Source of the DNA: Larix kaempferi
Taxonomy: Eukaryota; Streptophyta; Pinopsida; Pinales; Pinaceae
DNA length: 64,000 bases
Direction of reading: 5' to 3'
Assembly (NCBI GenBank): GCA_027924585.1
Contig: BSBM01000372.1
Coordinates: 38,616,501-38,680,500 of the forward strand
The notes under the pieces were generated by a model. It saw only the letters and a list, made by a program, of their open reading frames with translations. It had not been told where the DNA came from and searched no databases. Positions within the stretch are counted from its first letter, which is position 1. Each line of letters starts with the position of its first letter. The translations under genes were made by a program, and so were the position numbers. Of the stretch, positions 25,021 through 35,400 are shown piece after piece.

Positions 25021-26216
25021 TTGGAAACAAAACTGATTTTAAACTCAATTAATATTACTCGAGAACAAGAACATCAAATAAACATTGAGAATTCATTGTC
25101 ACATCACGAATTGAATATAGACATAGTTGATGATCTTAATCTAGTTGAAATCAGAATAATGAAAAATCACACAAAATATCATGTAATTCCACCTTTGATG
25201 AGTATTTCAGAACCAATTATACTTACTATATGTGAGTGACTGGGTGATATCAAAACTATTTTTGAAAGTTTGAATGACATGCAAAATTGAACAAGTGACC
25301 CTATGGCTTCATCAGGAGCATAAGGGACTACATCGTCGCAACATCAAATAGTTGTTGGATGTAGAAATACTTCCAATTTGGCCTCTACATCAATCCCAAC
25401 AGTTAGTATACCTGTTAGTAGCACAAGTGCAACCAACACTTTAGTTCTAGTTTGTACAGTTTCAGGTTCCAATCCTAGAAGTACATCCACTTCATCTACA
25501 GGAATCCATACTGAAGGGTGTGCCCTACCAAACATTGGTTTTCCATATGGTTCGGCTAATCAAGGTCAAAACACATAAGGAGTAAAACAAAATACTCTTG
25601 GTATACCTATCACTTGTCCAAATTCTACTTCTGGGGGAAACCCTTCACCATGAAATGGTAATATTTCTAGCGGAAGCAATGAACCATGGAACATTTATTC
25701 CAATTGGGGTTATGCTCCATAGATTAGTGGAAAAGCCCCAGAGGGTTATCCTCCGACTTATCCTATCACAATTCCTAGGGGAAATCGACCTATCAACCCC
25801 ATTCTACAATGGAGTGGGGAGGTTTCAGGGAGTATCCAATCTTATTGGGGCCCACCTTCGTAAGGAGGAAATCAACCTTGGAACTCTTATCAAAACCAAG
25901 GAAACAATCAATGGAGTGGTTAGATTCCAGAAAGTAACCAATATTTTTGGTGACTGTCTCTGCAAGGGGGAAATCCATCAATCCATCATGTTCCACCATG
26001 GTATGGACAACATTCAAGAAGTAACCAATATTCTTGGGCCCCACCTCCGCAAGGAGGCAATCCACCCATTGGTCATGTTCCAGTAAGTACCAAATATTCT
26101 TGGGGTCAGTCTCCGCAAAGGGGAAACCCACCTTTGAAATATTATCACACCCAAGGACCACATCAATGAAGTGGTCAGATTCTATAAAGTAACCAATATT
26201 TTCGGGGCCTAACCCC
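25021..26216 (+). pseudogene. Gag remnant of element C, part 1 (Gly/Asn/Pro-rich repeats)
   Basis: With several stops, this frame runs through a Ser/Thr-rich stretch (25378-25575) into a repeat region (25760-26216) whose translated unit is of the type SNQYxWGPPPQGGNPP, about 28 residues long and present four to five times. I recognise no family beyond a retrotransposon Gag with low-complexity repeats. The region is cut at 26216 by element 1, and the frame resumes after the TSD at 39291: the split residues read ...GLTP then QEGNPTINP, a clean rejoining of the repeat unit. Confidence 0.7.
26212..26216 (+). repeat. TSD acccc (left) of element 1
   Basis: acccc here and at 39291-39295. Confidence 0.92.
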
Positions 26217-27602
26217 TGTTGGCTGCTTTTTGGACAGACCCGGGTTTTAATGAAGCGTAGCAACAAAACCCCTTGGCCCACTGGCCCTCTCGGCAACGAG
26301 CTGCGCGACAGCTCGAGGTCTCACCCGAAGTGGCTATGGTGAGGCTAAGGAATCAGGTTTCCTTAACCTAGGCGACGCGGAGACTGTTCTCTCTTCTTGA
26401 CGATTCCTCTAAGGCGACGGTCTGAACTCTCTTCAGACTTATGAGCGCAACAGCCCTCTATCTCCCGCTCGGAGGCTGAACTGCGCGGTACTTCCACTCC
26501 TGTGCTAGGACCAATTATCCTCTGCGCGGATATTCTATACGTAGTTTCACTTGCGAGCTCGTCGCAGCAACAGGTTCTCCTATCGCAACGGCGACGTCGT
26601 CTTACCAATACCTTCTACTCTTAACGATTATAGTTCTTAAAGAAGCTTTACTGATTTACTCTACACATTCATAAAGATAATGCAATATTTCTGTATTTAC
26701 CGTTAGTAAGCTAAAACAAGTAATCATCTCTATCACCACATCATAATAGCGAGAAATATGAAGTCCACCTCCACGGGGAAAACCACGTCCACGAGAGTAT
26801 CTTATATTAACCAGAAAACGATAGACTTATACAATATGCTGCGCACACAGCTGCAGCCTTAGATCTTTCCAGGAAACTCCACGCACACAGTTGGGAGCCC
26901 TTATCTCGATCTAATCTCTTCCTCTCCAGAGATTACAATAGTTCAGACGTCGCCTCGGACTGTCTGCAACTCAAGGATTAGCTTCACTGCTAACCCGCTT
27001 CCTGACTAGTTAGCTATCTGTCTCACCAACTGACTCTCTATCTCACTAACTAACATCTATCCATTACAATTATTCATATATATAGGTGGCCATGGCGGTC
27101 GCACCTTTACAAAACTGTGGGCCTTTCCCAGCAGTAGTCCCCAAAAACCCTAACCACGCACATGGCTAGGTGTACTGTAGGCGCCGCTTGCAGTCATGTC
27201 GCCGCTTCCTGCAGGCTCCATGAATTCCGGCGCAGCTTACGGGTATGGATGCCTCGTCCTTCGCCTTCAATGCTTTGGTCCGTTGCTCTTCCTTGATCCG
27301 AGCAACCATAACTTCTGTACTTAGCCTTAAATGAGGGTAGCTGATCCCTCTACTCCATTGCTTCATTGATTATGGTAGCTGAGCTTTCCACTCTGCTACC
27401 TTCATTCCCTTCTGACGTGCACACGAGCTCTGCAATTCCCGGTCCATGATCCGCGCTGAGTTCCTCCATCTGGCACCGTACTGCGCACCATCTTCTTCTG
27501 TCCCCAAAATTGGCGCTTATTCAAAACTTAGCACTCTTCCATACTTGTTCTTTTTCCTCAAAATTCGCAGCTTTTACCATAGCTGCGGCCTTGGCTCCAA
27601 CA
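26217..27602 (-). repeat. 3' LTR of element 1
   Basis: 1386 bp, ends TGTTGG and CCAACA. Minus-strand TATATATA at 27084-27077 lies about 520 nt into the LTR, so U3 is roughly 0.54 kb and R-U5 roughly 0.84 kb. GC content is clearly higher than in the flanks. Confidence 0.95.
27077..27084 (-). promoter_or_regulatory. TATA box in the 3' LTR
   Basis: Minus-strand TATATATA, at the same LTR offset as 38765-38772. Confidence 0.6.
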
Positions 27603-27612
27603 GGCCCCTAAC
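27603..27612 (-). other. Polypurine tract of element 1
   Basis: On the minus strand GTTAGGGGCC abuts the 3' LTR. The same place in element 2 reads GTTAGGGGCT (52720-52729). It is short and not pure purine, but it is the only candidate and is conserved. Confidence 0.65.
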
Positions 27613-27614
27613 AC

Positions 27615-28842
27615 TTACTTGTGGCTCGCCCTCGAGCCACTCGCACTAGCGTGTGGTCGCTTTACTTGCGCATCTGCTTTTGCTTGGATCTGCGTGAATG
27701 CTTTCTTCCACTGCGCATTATCGTGGTCCAATTCATGGACACATTCCACAGCAGTCTGCACCGTTTCTGCAGTGGCTTCTTCTTTAGTGATGGCATCAAT
27801 CACCTCTTGAGATTTAGCAATTTCTTTGATTTTTGCCTCGACTTGACCAACGATATCAGCATACTCATCCATAAATGGCTAAATGCTGTTGGTGAGCTTC
27901 TCATCTTCAGTTCTGAGCTTGTGCAGTTGCTGTTGCATTCTGTGCACTTCACTCATTTTCTTCATTTTTTGTAAGCCTATTAAGGCCTTAGCTTCTTCAG
28001 TCAGAACAGTCAGTTAGGGACTGTTCTGCGGCTTGCACCTGTTCCAAAAGAGCAACTTTAAAGGGGAGCTTCTCAAGCTCCGTCCAAGCTTCCATAGCTT
28101 GGCTCATCAGGTTCTCAGCTTCCTGTATTCTGTCTTTCATCTGTGTGGAAGCTCTGCTCAACGCTTCAAATTGTACCTGCGCATCATCTGTAAACTGCGC
28201 GGCAACACGGGCTTCTAGCTCCGCGATTTGTGTTCTATGGCCCTCAGCCATAGCAACTATTTCATGCTCCAGGGTTTTCAACCTTCCTCCAATAATTTGA
28301 ACTTTCTCAACCAGAGGGAGGTCTGGTTGAATCTCGCAAGCCGGCAACTCCTGGGCAATCTCATCCACGGCGTTTCTGATGCCGATGTCTTGCGCCTCAT
28401 AAAGTGCGAGTTTCTCGGAGATATTCCTATGGGTTGCCTTCAGCTCTATCTCCTGTGATTGCAGTCATTGATTTTCCTGGAATGTAGAGAGCTCTCTAGC
28501 TCTCAACTCAAGAGAAACTTTCTCGTGCACTAGCTGTAGAGTCTCTATAGGAATTAGAGACAAATTTATTTCAACGGGCCCAACGGCGCTTACCTGTAGT
28601 GCAGCTAGAGGATCCGGAAGTGTCATGCTCGTAGGCGGAATATGCATGACAGTATGCCTTTCTATGAGTTCTTCAACTCGCTCAGTACTTGGAATTTCTT
28701 GTGGCGCCTGCGAAGTAGATGTTGGCGCATGAGTCTGCGCAATCCTTCCTGCGAGACCTTTTATTTCCACAAAATGCAGATCTAGAGCACTTCTGATGTG
28801 AGCGTGCGTGTTGCGCAGCTCGCGAAATTGCTCTTTCAGATA
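27615..28842 (-). pseudogene. Extra ORF, C-terminal coiled-coil region (element 1)
   Basis: This continues the globular part of the same ORF. Read on the minus strand it is open in 28770-28465, 28368-27997 and 27872-27615. The peptide is highly charged and rich in Glu, Gln, Lys, Ala and Leu with heptad-like spacing (for example IEAELEARV-type and EEATAETVQTAVE segments), typical of a long coiled coil of about 350 residues. Breaks relative to element 2: CAG to TAG at the join with the globular part, AGA to TGA near 28466, and an extra four bases near 28005 that shift the frame. The natural stop lies about 12 nt before the LTR. A role in multimerisation is inference. Confidence 0.75.
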
Positions 28843-30339
28843 CTATTCGATCCCCGAGGGAATGGCCTCAGAGGGATGCGACACCTTTTGTTTCTTGGTT
28901 GCCGGATCTGTCGAGCCTTCATCACTTCTTTGCTCAGGGGCTTCCTTGCCCTTATCTTTCTCATGCGCAGCGGCGGGTGGCATCGCGGCTGCGATGTCGG
29001 CGACTTCTCTCCATTCGTCTGACCAAGACTTGATAGTTTCTTCGACATCTTCGGTGGTCATCCTGTAAAGACCTACAGCCCATTTCTCTTCAATGCCGCA
29101 GGGACGGAGGTAAAGTTGATGTAAGTCGACGGTAAAGGCCAACTTTCCTTCATATAGCGTCGCTATCTCCTTGCTCAGCCTTGGCATTTCCTGAATGGTA
29201 TCTCTGAGGAGATAATAGTACTCACAAAATACAGCGTGATTCATCTTGCGCTTCGCAGGATTAGGAGATTCCCAAAGGTTTACATAGCGAATTCCAGCAG
29301 GTTCTCCTGCGCGGCGCGGAAGGAACTGAGTGTTCGGGGGCTCCTTCCACCCGACGAGAGCACATAAAATTAAAAGCCAAGAAAAATGGAACGACTGACC
29401 GGGGTTATCTTGGACGTTCCGACAGTCGTCCAAAAAAGAATTGAGGAGGAAGAGGCACCAGTTGTACTGCTCTCCCTCCGCAGCTGCGATGGCAAGTTCC
29501 ACGACAGCTCCAGTAACTTCCTTCGGTCTGCACTTCGTGAGAAGTCTGCCTGCGAGCAGACTTCCTGTAAATCTGAGTGCTTTGTCTTCTACTATTGTGA
29601 GGTCATAAGCCCGACCTCCTCTTGTAAGGTTGTATTTCTGGACCAACTTTGCAGCCAGTTTTCTATCCTTCTCCTTTCCCATGAAATGGATATTGGGATC
29701 CTTACCAACCTTAGACAGGCCAGTAATGCGATGAATCAAATCGACATTTAAATCGATTGGCCTCCCGAGCCAAAGGTAACCTCCATGAGCGCAGGATAAC
29801 AGTGTTTTAACAACTGCGTTCACTTCATTGCTACGCCCAAAATGTGGTAGCTTTAACAGGTTCAGGAGTCCAGGGCGCTCCAGATTTGCTGCAAATCCCT
29901 TCGGGATGAATTTGTCAACCTTTCTGGTAGGATTATGCACTACCGTCAGATATCGGTCTAGCTGGAACTGAGGATATGTCTTATAGTCTCCCAGGTTGAA
30001 ATCAGAGAACTTGAGCAGTGGAAGGTGTCCGAGCAGGGACCCTTCTATTCCCACGGCAACCGGTAGTCGAGGTAATGGAAGCGGATACTTTGCATTCTTC
30101 AGAATATGCACCTCTGGTGCATCGTCTGGTCGCGGTGGAATATAATTCACCATAGTGGCCAGCGGCTCTGGAACGGGCTCTTCTGGCTGTGGCTGAGATG
30201 CTCGTGTGGCCGGAGATTGTCTGGGATCCTGATAACCAGGATGTACATAAGTCGAAGCAGTCACGGGAGTAGTCATGCCGAAATCTAGGCCTCGGCGCAG
30301 GAATTGACGAACGACTTCTTCAGTCGACAGGTTCTCCGT
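28843..30339 (-). CDS. Extra ORF, globular region, unknown function (element 1)
   Basis: About 498 codons in element 1. The start equivalent to element 2's ATG (55454) is ACG here, at 30339-30337; the frame happens to stay open upstream to an ATG at 30504. The protein begins ENLSTEE, has a Pro-rich stretch, then a compact conserved region with words such as LPLLKFSDFNLGDY, GGYLWLGRPIDLNVDLI and FHFSWLLILCALVGWKEP. It ends in an acidic linker and a basic patch KKQKV, which is nuclear-signal-like. No transmembrane anchor, signal peptide or Env motif is evident. The place after integrase is where Athila-type elements carry env-like ORFs. A distant link to plant mobile domain proteins is conceivable but unproven. 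Conserved in element 2. Confidence 0.75.
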   Translation of the reverse strand, partial: TENLSTEEVVRQFLRRGLDFGMTTPVTASTYVHPGYQDPRQSPATRASQPQPEEPVPEPLATMVNYIPPRPDDAPEVHILKNAKYPLPLPRLPVAVGIEGSLLGHLPLLKFSDFNLGDYKTYPQFQLDRYLTVVHNPTRKVDKFIPKGFAANLERPGLLNLLKLPHFGRSNEVNAVVKTLLSCAHGGYLWLGRPIDLNVDLIHRITGLSKVGKDPNIHFMGKEKDRKLAAKLVQKYNLTRGGRAYDLTIVEDKALRFTGSLLAGRLLTKCRPKEVTGAVVELAIAAAEGEQYNWCLFLLNSFLDDCRNVQDNPGQSFHFSWLLILCALVGWKEPPNTQFLPRRAGEPAGIRYVNLWESPNPAKRKMNHAVFCEYYYLLRDTIQEMPRLSKEIATLYEGKLAFTVDLHQLYLRPCGIEEKWAVGLYRMTTEDVEETIKSWSDEWREVADIAAAMPPAAAHEKDKGKEAPEQRSDEGSTDPATKKQKVSHPSEAIPSGIE

Positions 30340-31083
30340 CGTGAACGGGTATAGGTAACAAGAACTTAGACAGAAACCGCGGAACAGCGTGGGATATGAA
30401 CACTGACAACAAAGGAAGCACTCTGCACGACTCGGCTCTGAAAACAATGGCTTAGATTCACACAGGACTATGCAGCTCGAGAAAAGTAACCCGAAATTAT
30501 ACAAGTGTTGGGTATTTATAGCTAAGGTGAGAGTAAATACGGGAAAGTGGGGCTACTAGCTGTAGGCGGCTATGCATGAGTTGACAACCCTTCTATTCCC
30601 TTCGCCTCTCTGGTGCATTTACTGTGATGGACGGGCTCTGACAGGCTTCCGAGAGAAGCTAAAACTTTCCGTCACATGGTTTAAATGCAAATCTTACGGA
30701 GATCAAGCTGAATCTGTCAGAGCGGCTACACTTAAATGGCGGGTTTATCCTTCATTTATTTAGATGCGGCTACATAACTGCGGTAATTCAAATTTTTCGG
30801 CGGGTCATTTCGACTTAGGAAACTGTGCCTATAGGGGTCTACAACAAAACTTTTTCAAGCGGCAAATTATCACAGGGAACTTCGCAAGAGCGATGGTTTG
30901 ACCATCCGAAAAACTTCGCAAAAGCGCGATTAGGTTCGCTCCATCCAAACTTTATAGACATGCGCGGATGTTTCATGGAACTGCACGGGAAGCCAGAGAC
31001 TGAGGGTCTCGCGAATTCCATGTAGACCGGATGCGATGCCTCTTTCAACTACACTGGGCATCTGCATTCCTTTGAGTAGCTAT
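30340..31083 (-). other. Spacer between integrase and extra ORF (element 1)
   Basis: About 740 bp without conserved coding capacity, containing the minus-strand TATA box at 30520-30513. Element 2 has the same spacer (55455-56823) enlarged by a solo LTR. Confidence 0.7.
30513..30520 (-). promoter_or_regulatory. Internal TATA box ahead of the extra ORF
   Basis: On the minus strand GCTATAAATACCC. It lies 174 nt upstream of the extra ORF start and is identical in element 2 (55641-55634), though the surrounding spacer has diverged. This suggests a separate transcript for the extra ORF; that is inference. Confidence 0.55.
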
Positions 31084-31260
31084 TTAAGTCGACAGGGTGG
31101 AGTGGCCGTCGCGGTAGAGCTTAAGCCGACTCCCGTTGATCATGGTAGGTAGCAATTCTCCATTCAGCTTCGCAAGCTGAACTGCTCCTCCTTCAGTTAT
31201 CTTCATCACCTGAAAAGGGCCTAACCAATGTGTACGAAACTTGCCTGGAAACTTGGTAAA
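31084..31260 (-). pseudogene. Integrase C-terminal tail cut off by a stop (element 1)
   Basis: After TAA at 31263-31261 the same frame stays open for 58 codons and reads FPGKF..HWLGPF, then INGSRLKLY, and stops at 31086-31084. Element 2 has AAA (Lys) at the stop position and reads through. This is the GPY/F-type module that ends many Ty3/gypsy integrases. No chromodomain follows. Confidence 0.85.
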
Positions 31261-34200
31261 TTAACTGTCATAGAGGAGTACCAAGTCTCGTTCCTGAAAG
31301 ACTTTATTCTTAATATGCATGTCATGCCAAGCTTTCTGTCTTGCCTTCTGTACCTGTTGATGGAATCCGGCTAAGAGTCTATCTTCTTCTAAGGCAAGCA
31401 GTTGTGAGAGTCTTGCGCTCATAGTATCAGGATCTGTCATTTCTGTAATTTGCGCAATTCTGAGACTGGGAATAATGTATTCCATAGGCATAACTGCTTC
31501 TTGTCCATACACCAAACTGAAAGGTGTGTGGCCTGTTAATTTCTTGCAGGTAGTTCTATAAGCCCATAATACAGCTGTGACTCTAAGGTCCCAATCATCT
31601 CTTTGTTGATTACAGATCTTCGTCAGGGCATTCTCAAGAATTTTATTGAATGCCTCCACCGTACCATTAGCTTGAGGATGGTAGGGTGTGCTCTTATGGT
31701 GACTAATTTGGAATTCTTCAGTAAGGGCTTCTATAGTCTCATTGAGGAAATGTGTACCCTGATCACTCATTAGAATTAGTGGACATCCAAATCTAGTAAT
31801 AATATTCTCAAAAATGAACTGCGCGGCCGTGGCAGCGTCGCAGTTCTTAACTGGCTTAGTCTCAGCCCATCTGGTGAGGTATTCAGTAGCTGTGATGATG
31901 TATCTTGCGCCGGTTCTTTTTCCTGGTGGGTTGATAGGACCTACAAAATCAATGGCCCATTTATCAAAAGCGCGTAGTGTTATCTGAGGTCTTAGCGGCA
32001 TTTCATCTCTTCTTGAAGGTTTTCCTGTTCGCTGGCACACATCGCAACATTTGCAGAATTCCTTGGTATCTTTATGCAATGTCGGCCACCAAAGTCCTGC
32101 AGCTAAGATCTTCTGAGCAGTCGGCTTTCCTGCGAAATGGCCTCCTGCGGTGCCTGAGTGCGCTTCTGCGATGATAGAGTTTTTTTCATGCGGTAGGATA
32201 CATCTGCGCAAGACTTCATCGGGGCCCAACTTATAAAGCTGGCCTGCTATCAAAGTGAAGTCTGCGGCTTTGACGACAAGTTGTTTCTTCTGCTGGACTG
32301 TAAACTCAACTGGCGCTTGTCCAGTAATGAGAAACTCAAGGATATCAGAATAATATTCATCTGCTACTTGAATAGAGAACAACTGTGCGTCAGGAAGATT
32401 GTCCTCCAGACTTGTAGGTTCTTCTCCTGACTCGATCCTAGATAAGTGGTCAGGTCCTGCATTCAATCTACCCGGCTTTACAATAACCTGAAAATCATAT
32501 TCTTGAAAAAGCAGTAGCCATCTGCAAATTCTTCCCCCTAACACTGGCTTATTGACCAAGTATTTCAAAGCAGAATGGTCAGTATACATTTTAAAATGTG
32601 CACCCAGTAAGTAATGTCTGAACTTCTGTAGGGCGTACACCATAGCTAGTCCTTCTCTCTCTGTAGTAGTGTAGTTTTTCTCTGCTGTGGAAAACTTTCG
32701 GCTAGAGTAAGCAATGGGGTGATCGATACCTCCTTTTCCTGGTTGTGTAAGTACGATCCCCAATGCTATGGAAGAAGCATCGACATGAACATGAAAGGGT
32801 TTATTCCAGTCTGGGAAAACTAGAATTGGCACAGTGATCATCTTGTCTTTAAGTGTGTCCAAGCTCTGTTGGCATTCTTCTGTCCATTGGAATTTTGAAT
32901 CCTTTTTCAGCAGTCTTTCCATAGGTGCTGTGATCTTTGCATAACCTTTGATAAATTTTCTGTAGTATCCAGTATGTCCCAATGTAGTGCGCAATTGCTT
33001 GACTGAGTTGGGCGCCAGTAAATTAGCAATGATGGCAACCTTCGCAGGATCCATCAGGAGTCCTTGTCTGCATACAATATGACCCAACAAAATACCAAAA
33101 GGAGCACAGAAGATACATTTTTTCAAGTTAAGGGAAATCTGGTGCTGTCTACATTTTTCTAACATCATTCGCAGGTTTTCTATATGGTTCTTTAATAAGC
33201 CAAATACAGTCCAATCATCAAAATAGAATTCTAAGAACTTATGGATGAATTCTTTAAAAACAGCAACAACGACTCTAGAGAAGATAGCAGGAGCGTTTTT
33301 AAGACCAAACGGCATTACCGTGTACTGGAATGAGCCCCATTCAGTCGCAAAAGTAGTCTTATGGCGGTCATCTGGATGAATTCTGATCTGATGGTATCCC
33401 GAAAATCCATCAGTGAAGGAGTAAGCCTCTTGTCCTCCAACATTATCAAGCACTTCATCTGTAAAGGGCGTAGGAAATGGATCATGCGCTGATGCGTCAT
33501 TGAGTTTGCGCAGGTCCACGCAAATTCTTATTTCACCTTTTGTCTTCTTCTCTTGCACAACCATAGGACTAATCCAATCACTTTCTTCTACTGGCTCAAT
33601 AATACTTGCTGTGAGCATCTTGTCAATTTCTTCTTTGACTTTTTCTTTATAGCGCGGATTCAACCTGTATGGGCGCTGCTTTACTGGCTTGGCATCTGGT
33701 TTTAGAGGTATGCGCATCACTCCTAAGTCTCCTAGGATGCCTTTCATTTCTGTGAATTTGGTAGGAAAGATATCCTGGTAGTCACGTAATAAATCTGAAA
33801 TATGCCCAACAGTTTCATCATCCCAATAGTCTCCTATAGAAGCAAACTTGGGTTCGGCTTCTGTACCAATGTTAACCTTTTTGAGCTTGATGTGTTCTGT
33901 AATGGCAGGGATATCAAGCTGAGGACCTTCAACATTGCGCGTCCCTTCTGATTCTGGGATATTGATGTTGCGAGGATCATCCTCCTCTTCTCCAGTGGTG
34001 AAATTATAGCATTCCAGGGCATGTTCTATCTGAATAGCCCAATCTGGTTGGGAATATTCTGGTAATAGACATGGTTCAAATACCTTCTTTTTAATACACT
34101 TCAGAGCCTGATCAATACTCGGGTGCTCTGACTCAAAACTGAAGGTAAGTTGAAAACTTTCTATCATTAGAGGCCAAGTAAGAGTGCCTCTGTGCAATTC

Positions 34201-34650
34201 TGTTTCAGTGTACCAGTTCCTTGGAACTGTGTCCAATGTGTGGATGAATAGGTGAACCCACTCATCGTCCGGAATATCTGACCATTGCTGAATGCATGCT
34301 TCGATGTGTGACCTGGGGTCACTCTGTCCCTCGTATTTGCGCGACACTTCTGCTGTGGTGTCCTGGAATCTGCGCAGTATCAATCTGCGACAGTCTTGCC
34401 ATGTGTGAATATTCGCTTTATGCGCACCCCACCATCTTGCTAGTGTAGCGCGCAGTGATACATCTAATGCCTGTATGCGCTGCTGTTCTGGAAGCTGTTG
34501 TTCATATGCCTGTAGGAATTCACTTACGTTAGTTAAACCATCAAAAATTGGAGTGTCAGTCAATTCTGTGCCAATCCATCGAATGGATTTAGTCATCATG
34601 GCGCAACGTCTTGTAGAAACCTCATGTAAGCGATTATGCCAGTTTTCCAA
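31261..34650 (-). CDS. pol: Pol polyprotein: capsid-like domain, RT, RNase H, integrase (element 1)
   Basis: 1129 codons open. Residues about 33-190: a Gag-capsid-like domain (separate entry). RT about 320-560, with [12 protein letters not shown] (Asp 414) and the catalytic YFDD at 476-479. RNase H about 615-740, with Asp 624, Glu 666, Asp 691 and Asp 734. Integrase about 825-1129, with zinc ligands His 831, His 838, Cys 869 and Cys 872 and the triad Asp 901, Asp 963, Glu 999 (35 residues between the last two). Catalytic residues are intact. The first Met is unlikely to be the true start: element 2 reads through from protease, and here TGA at 34689-34687 replaces its CGA. The C-terminus is truncated by TAA. 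Confidence 0.95.
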   Translation of the reverse strand: MENWHNRLHEVSTRRCAMMTKSIRWIGTELTDTPIFDGLTNVSEFLQAYEQQLPEQQRIQALDVSLRATLARWWGAHKANIHTWQDCRRLILRRFQDTTAEVSRKYEGQSDPRSHIEACIQQWSDIPDDEWVHLFIHTLDTVPRNWYTETELHRGTLTWPLMIESFQLTFSFESEHPSIDQALKCIKKKVFEPCLLPEYSQPDWAIQIEHALECYNFTTGEEEDDPRNINIPESEGTRNVEGPQLDIPAITEHIKLKKVNIGTEAEPKFASIGDYWDDETVGHISDLLRDYQDIFPTKFTEMKGILGDLGVMRIPLKPDAKPVKQRPYRLNPRYKEKVKEEIDKMLTASIIEPVEESDWISPMVVQEKKTKGEIRICVDLRKLNDASAHDPFPTPFTDEVLDNVGGQEAYSFTDGFSGYHQIRIHPDDRHKTTFATEWGSFQYTVMPFGLKNAPAIFSRVVVAVFKEFIHKFLEFYFDDWTVFGLLKNHIENLRMMLEKCRQHQISLNLKKCIFCAPFGILLGHIVCRQGLLMDPAKVAIIANLLAPNSVKQLRTTLGHTGYYRKFIKGYAKITAPMERLLKKDSKFQWTEECQQSLDTLKDKMITVPILVFPDWNKPFHVHVDASSIALGIVLTQPGKGGIDHPIAYSSRKFSTAEKNYTTTEREGLAMVYALQKFRHYLLGAHFKMYTDHSALKYLVNKPVLGGRICRWLLLFQEYDFQVIVKPGRLNAGPDHLSRIESGEEPTSLEDNLPDAQLFSIQVADEYYSDILEFLITGQAPVEFTVQQKKQLVVKAADFTLIAGQLYKLGPDEVLRRCILPHEKNSIIAEAHSGTAGGHFAGKPTAQKILAAGLWWPTLHKDTKEFCKCCDVCQRTGKPSRRDEMPLRPQITLRAFDKWAIDFVGPINPPGKRTGARYIITATEYLTRWAETKPVKNCDAATAAQFIFENIITRFGCPLILMSDQGTHFLNETIEALTEEFQISHHKSTPYHPQANGTVEAFNKILENALTKICNQQRDDWDLRVTAVLWAYRTTCKKLTGHTPFSLVYGQEAVMPMEYIIPSLRIAQITEMTDPDTMSARLSQLLALEEDRLLAGFHQQVQKARQKAWHDMHIKNKVFQERDLVLLYDS
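34081..34554 (-). other. Second Gag-capsid-like domain inside pol (element 1)
   Basis: Pol residues about 33-190. The pattern [13 protein letters not shown], then [13 protein letters not shown], a [12 protein letters not shown] helix, [14 protein letters not shown] and [13 protein letters not shown] follows the helix order of plant retrotransposon Gag capsid domains (LR..A..WW....W......F..RF). The element's proper capsid at 36412-37167 has the same order (TTLRDRALTWFMKY, then VRNAMIREFKK), so pol seems to hold a diverged second copy between protease and RT. Element 2 keeps it at about 60290-59815. Domain identity rests on pattern reading only. Confidence 0.65.
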
Positions 34651-34686
34651 TCCTGCATCTGAGTCTGATGTGCACGAACTATCGCA

Positions 34687-35325
34687 TCACCAGCTGATAT
34701 GGCCATCTGCTGTGGGATTGACATAGTCACTCTGACTAGCAGTCATCTGATACAAACTTTCCATGTGGCGCGCTTCTTCTTCTGCCCGAATGGGTTCTAT
34801 ATACCTTGGTCCTTGAATAGGATCAAGCGGTGCAATGACCCTAATCTGGTCGTCCTCGAAGGTCATCTGTCTTTTCTTCAAGTTAATGACAGCTAAATTA
34901 TCAAATGCCCAGTCTATACCTAAAAGTGTTGGGTAAGGTCTACTATCATCCAGGATTTTGATTACTTCAAAGTCTGCAGAACTTCTTACTCCCTCAATAT
35001 CAATAGGTACATTGGGTAATCTGCCCAATGGAGAGACTCGTTGTTGGTTCGCGAGTCTTAGCTGGATGGGGGATCTTGTAAGTTGAGGACTTCCCATCTG
35101 TTCCCATGTCTGCATGGTGAGAACATTAACTTCTGAGCCCAAATCTAAAATGACTTCATCCATCTCAAATGCTCCAATCTGCGCTGTGAGCCTCATCTCT
35201 TTTCCAGTTCTAATGTGACTCCCAATCTGGTGAACAGCACGCTGTGGCGTGTTGGTCGAAGCAGATTGTTGACATTTATCTAATAGGTGTTGAAGTTCCA
35301 TAGTTGCTTTTTCATTGCGTAACAA
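34687..35325 (-). CDS. Aspartic protease region (element 1)
   Basis: Open from an internal Met. It carries the retropepsin active site as ILDLGSEVN (Asp codon 35145-35143), the usual plant Ty3/gypsy variant of D-S/T-G, followed by LRLANQQRVSPLG and the LLGIDW segment that ends the fold. It is in the same frame as pol; the break at 34689-34687 is a single TGA where element 2 has CGA. Upstream, the TAG at 35403-35401 separates it from the nucleocapsid frame where element 2 has CAG. The ancestral product was therefore a longer Gag-Pol or Pol polyprotein. Confidence 0.9.
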   Translation of the reverse strand: MLRNEKATMELQHLLDKCQQSASTNTPQRAVHQIGSHIRTGKEMRLTAQIGAFEMDEVILDLGSEVNVLTMQTWEQMGSPQLTRSPIQLRLANQQRVSPLGRLPNVPIDIEGVRSSADFEVIKILDDSRPYPTLLGIDWAFDNLAVINLKKRQMTFEDDQIRVIAPLDPIQGPRYIEPIRAEEEARHMESLYQMTASQSDYVNPTADGHISW

Positions 35326-35400
35326 CTTTAAGCAGTTCCTTAGAAAATTATGGACAGTACCTAGTGCATCTTCTTCATCGGGCCTTCCGGATGTAGTGGC

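Noticed and set aside
25793-26296. 167-codon minus-strand frame opposite the gag repeats of C
   Set aside because: It is an antisense shadow of the repeat units and runs across the element 1 LTR boundary, so it cannot be an old gene.
30340-30504. N-terminal extension of the extra ORF in element 1 with a signal-peptide-like start
   Set aside because: Element 2 has a different upstream text and a clear ATG at the equivalent of 30339; the extension begins almost at the TATA box and is likely a chance open 5' leader.
28843-30504. Envelope-like (Env) identity of the extra ORF
   Set aside because: No signal peptide, furin-like site or transmembrane anchor; instead a nuclear-type basic patch and coiled coil.
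33315-33500. Short frames on both strands inside pol, gag and the extra ORF
   Set aside because: Shadows of the real minus-strand coding frames in other registers.
31261-34650. A chromodomain at the integrase C-terminus
   Set aside because: After the GPY/F-type tail the frame stops in both copies with no chromodomain-like text.
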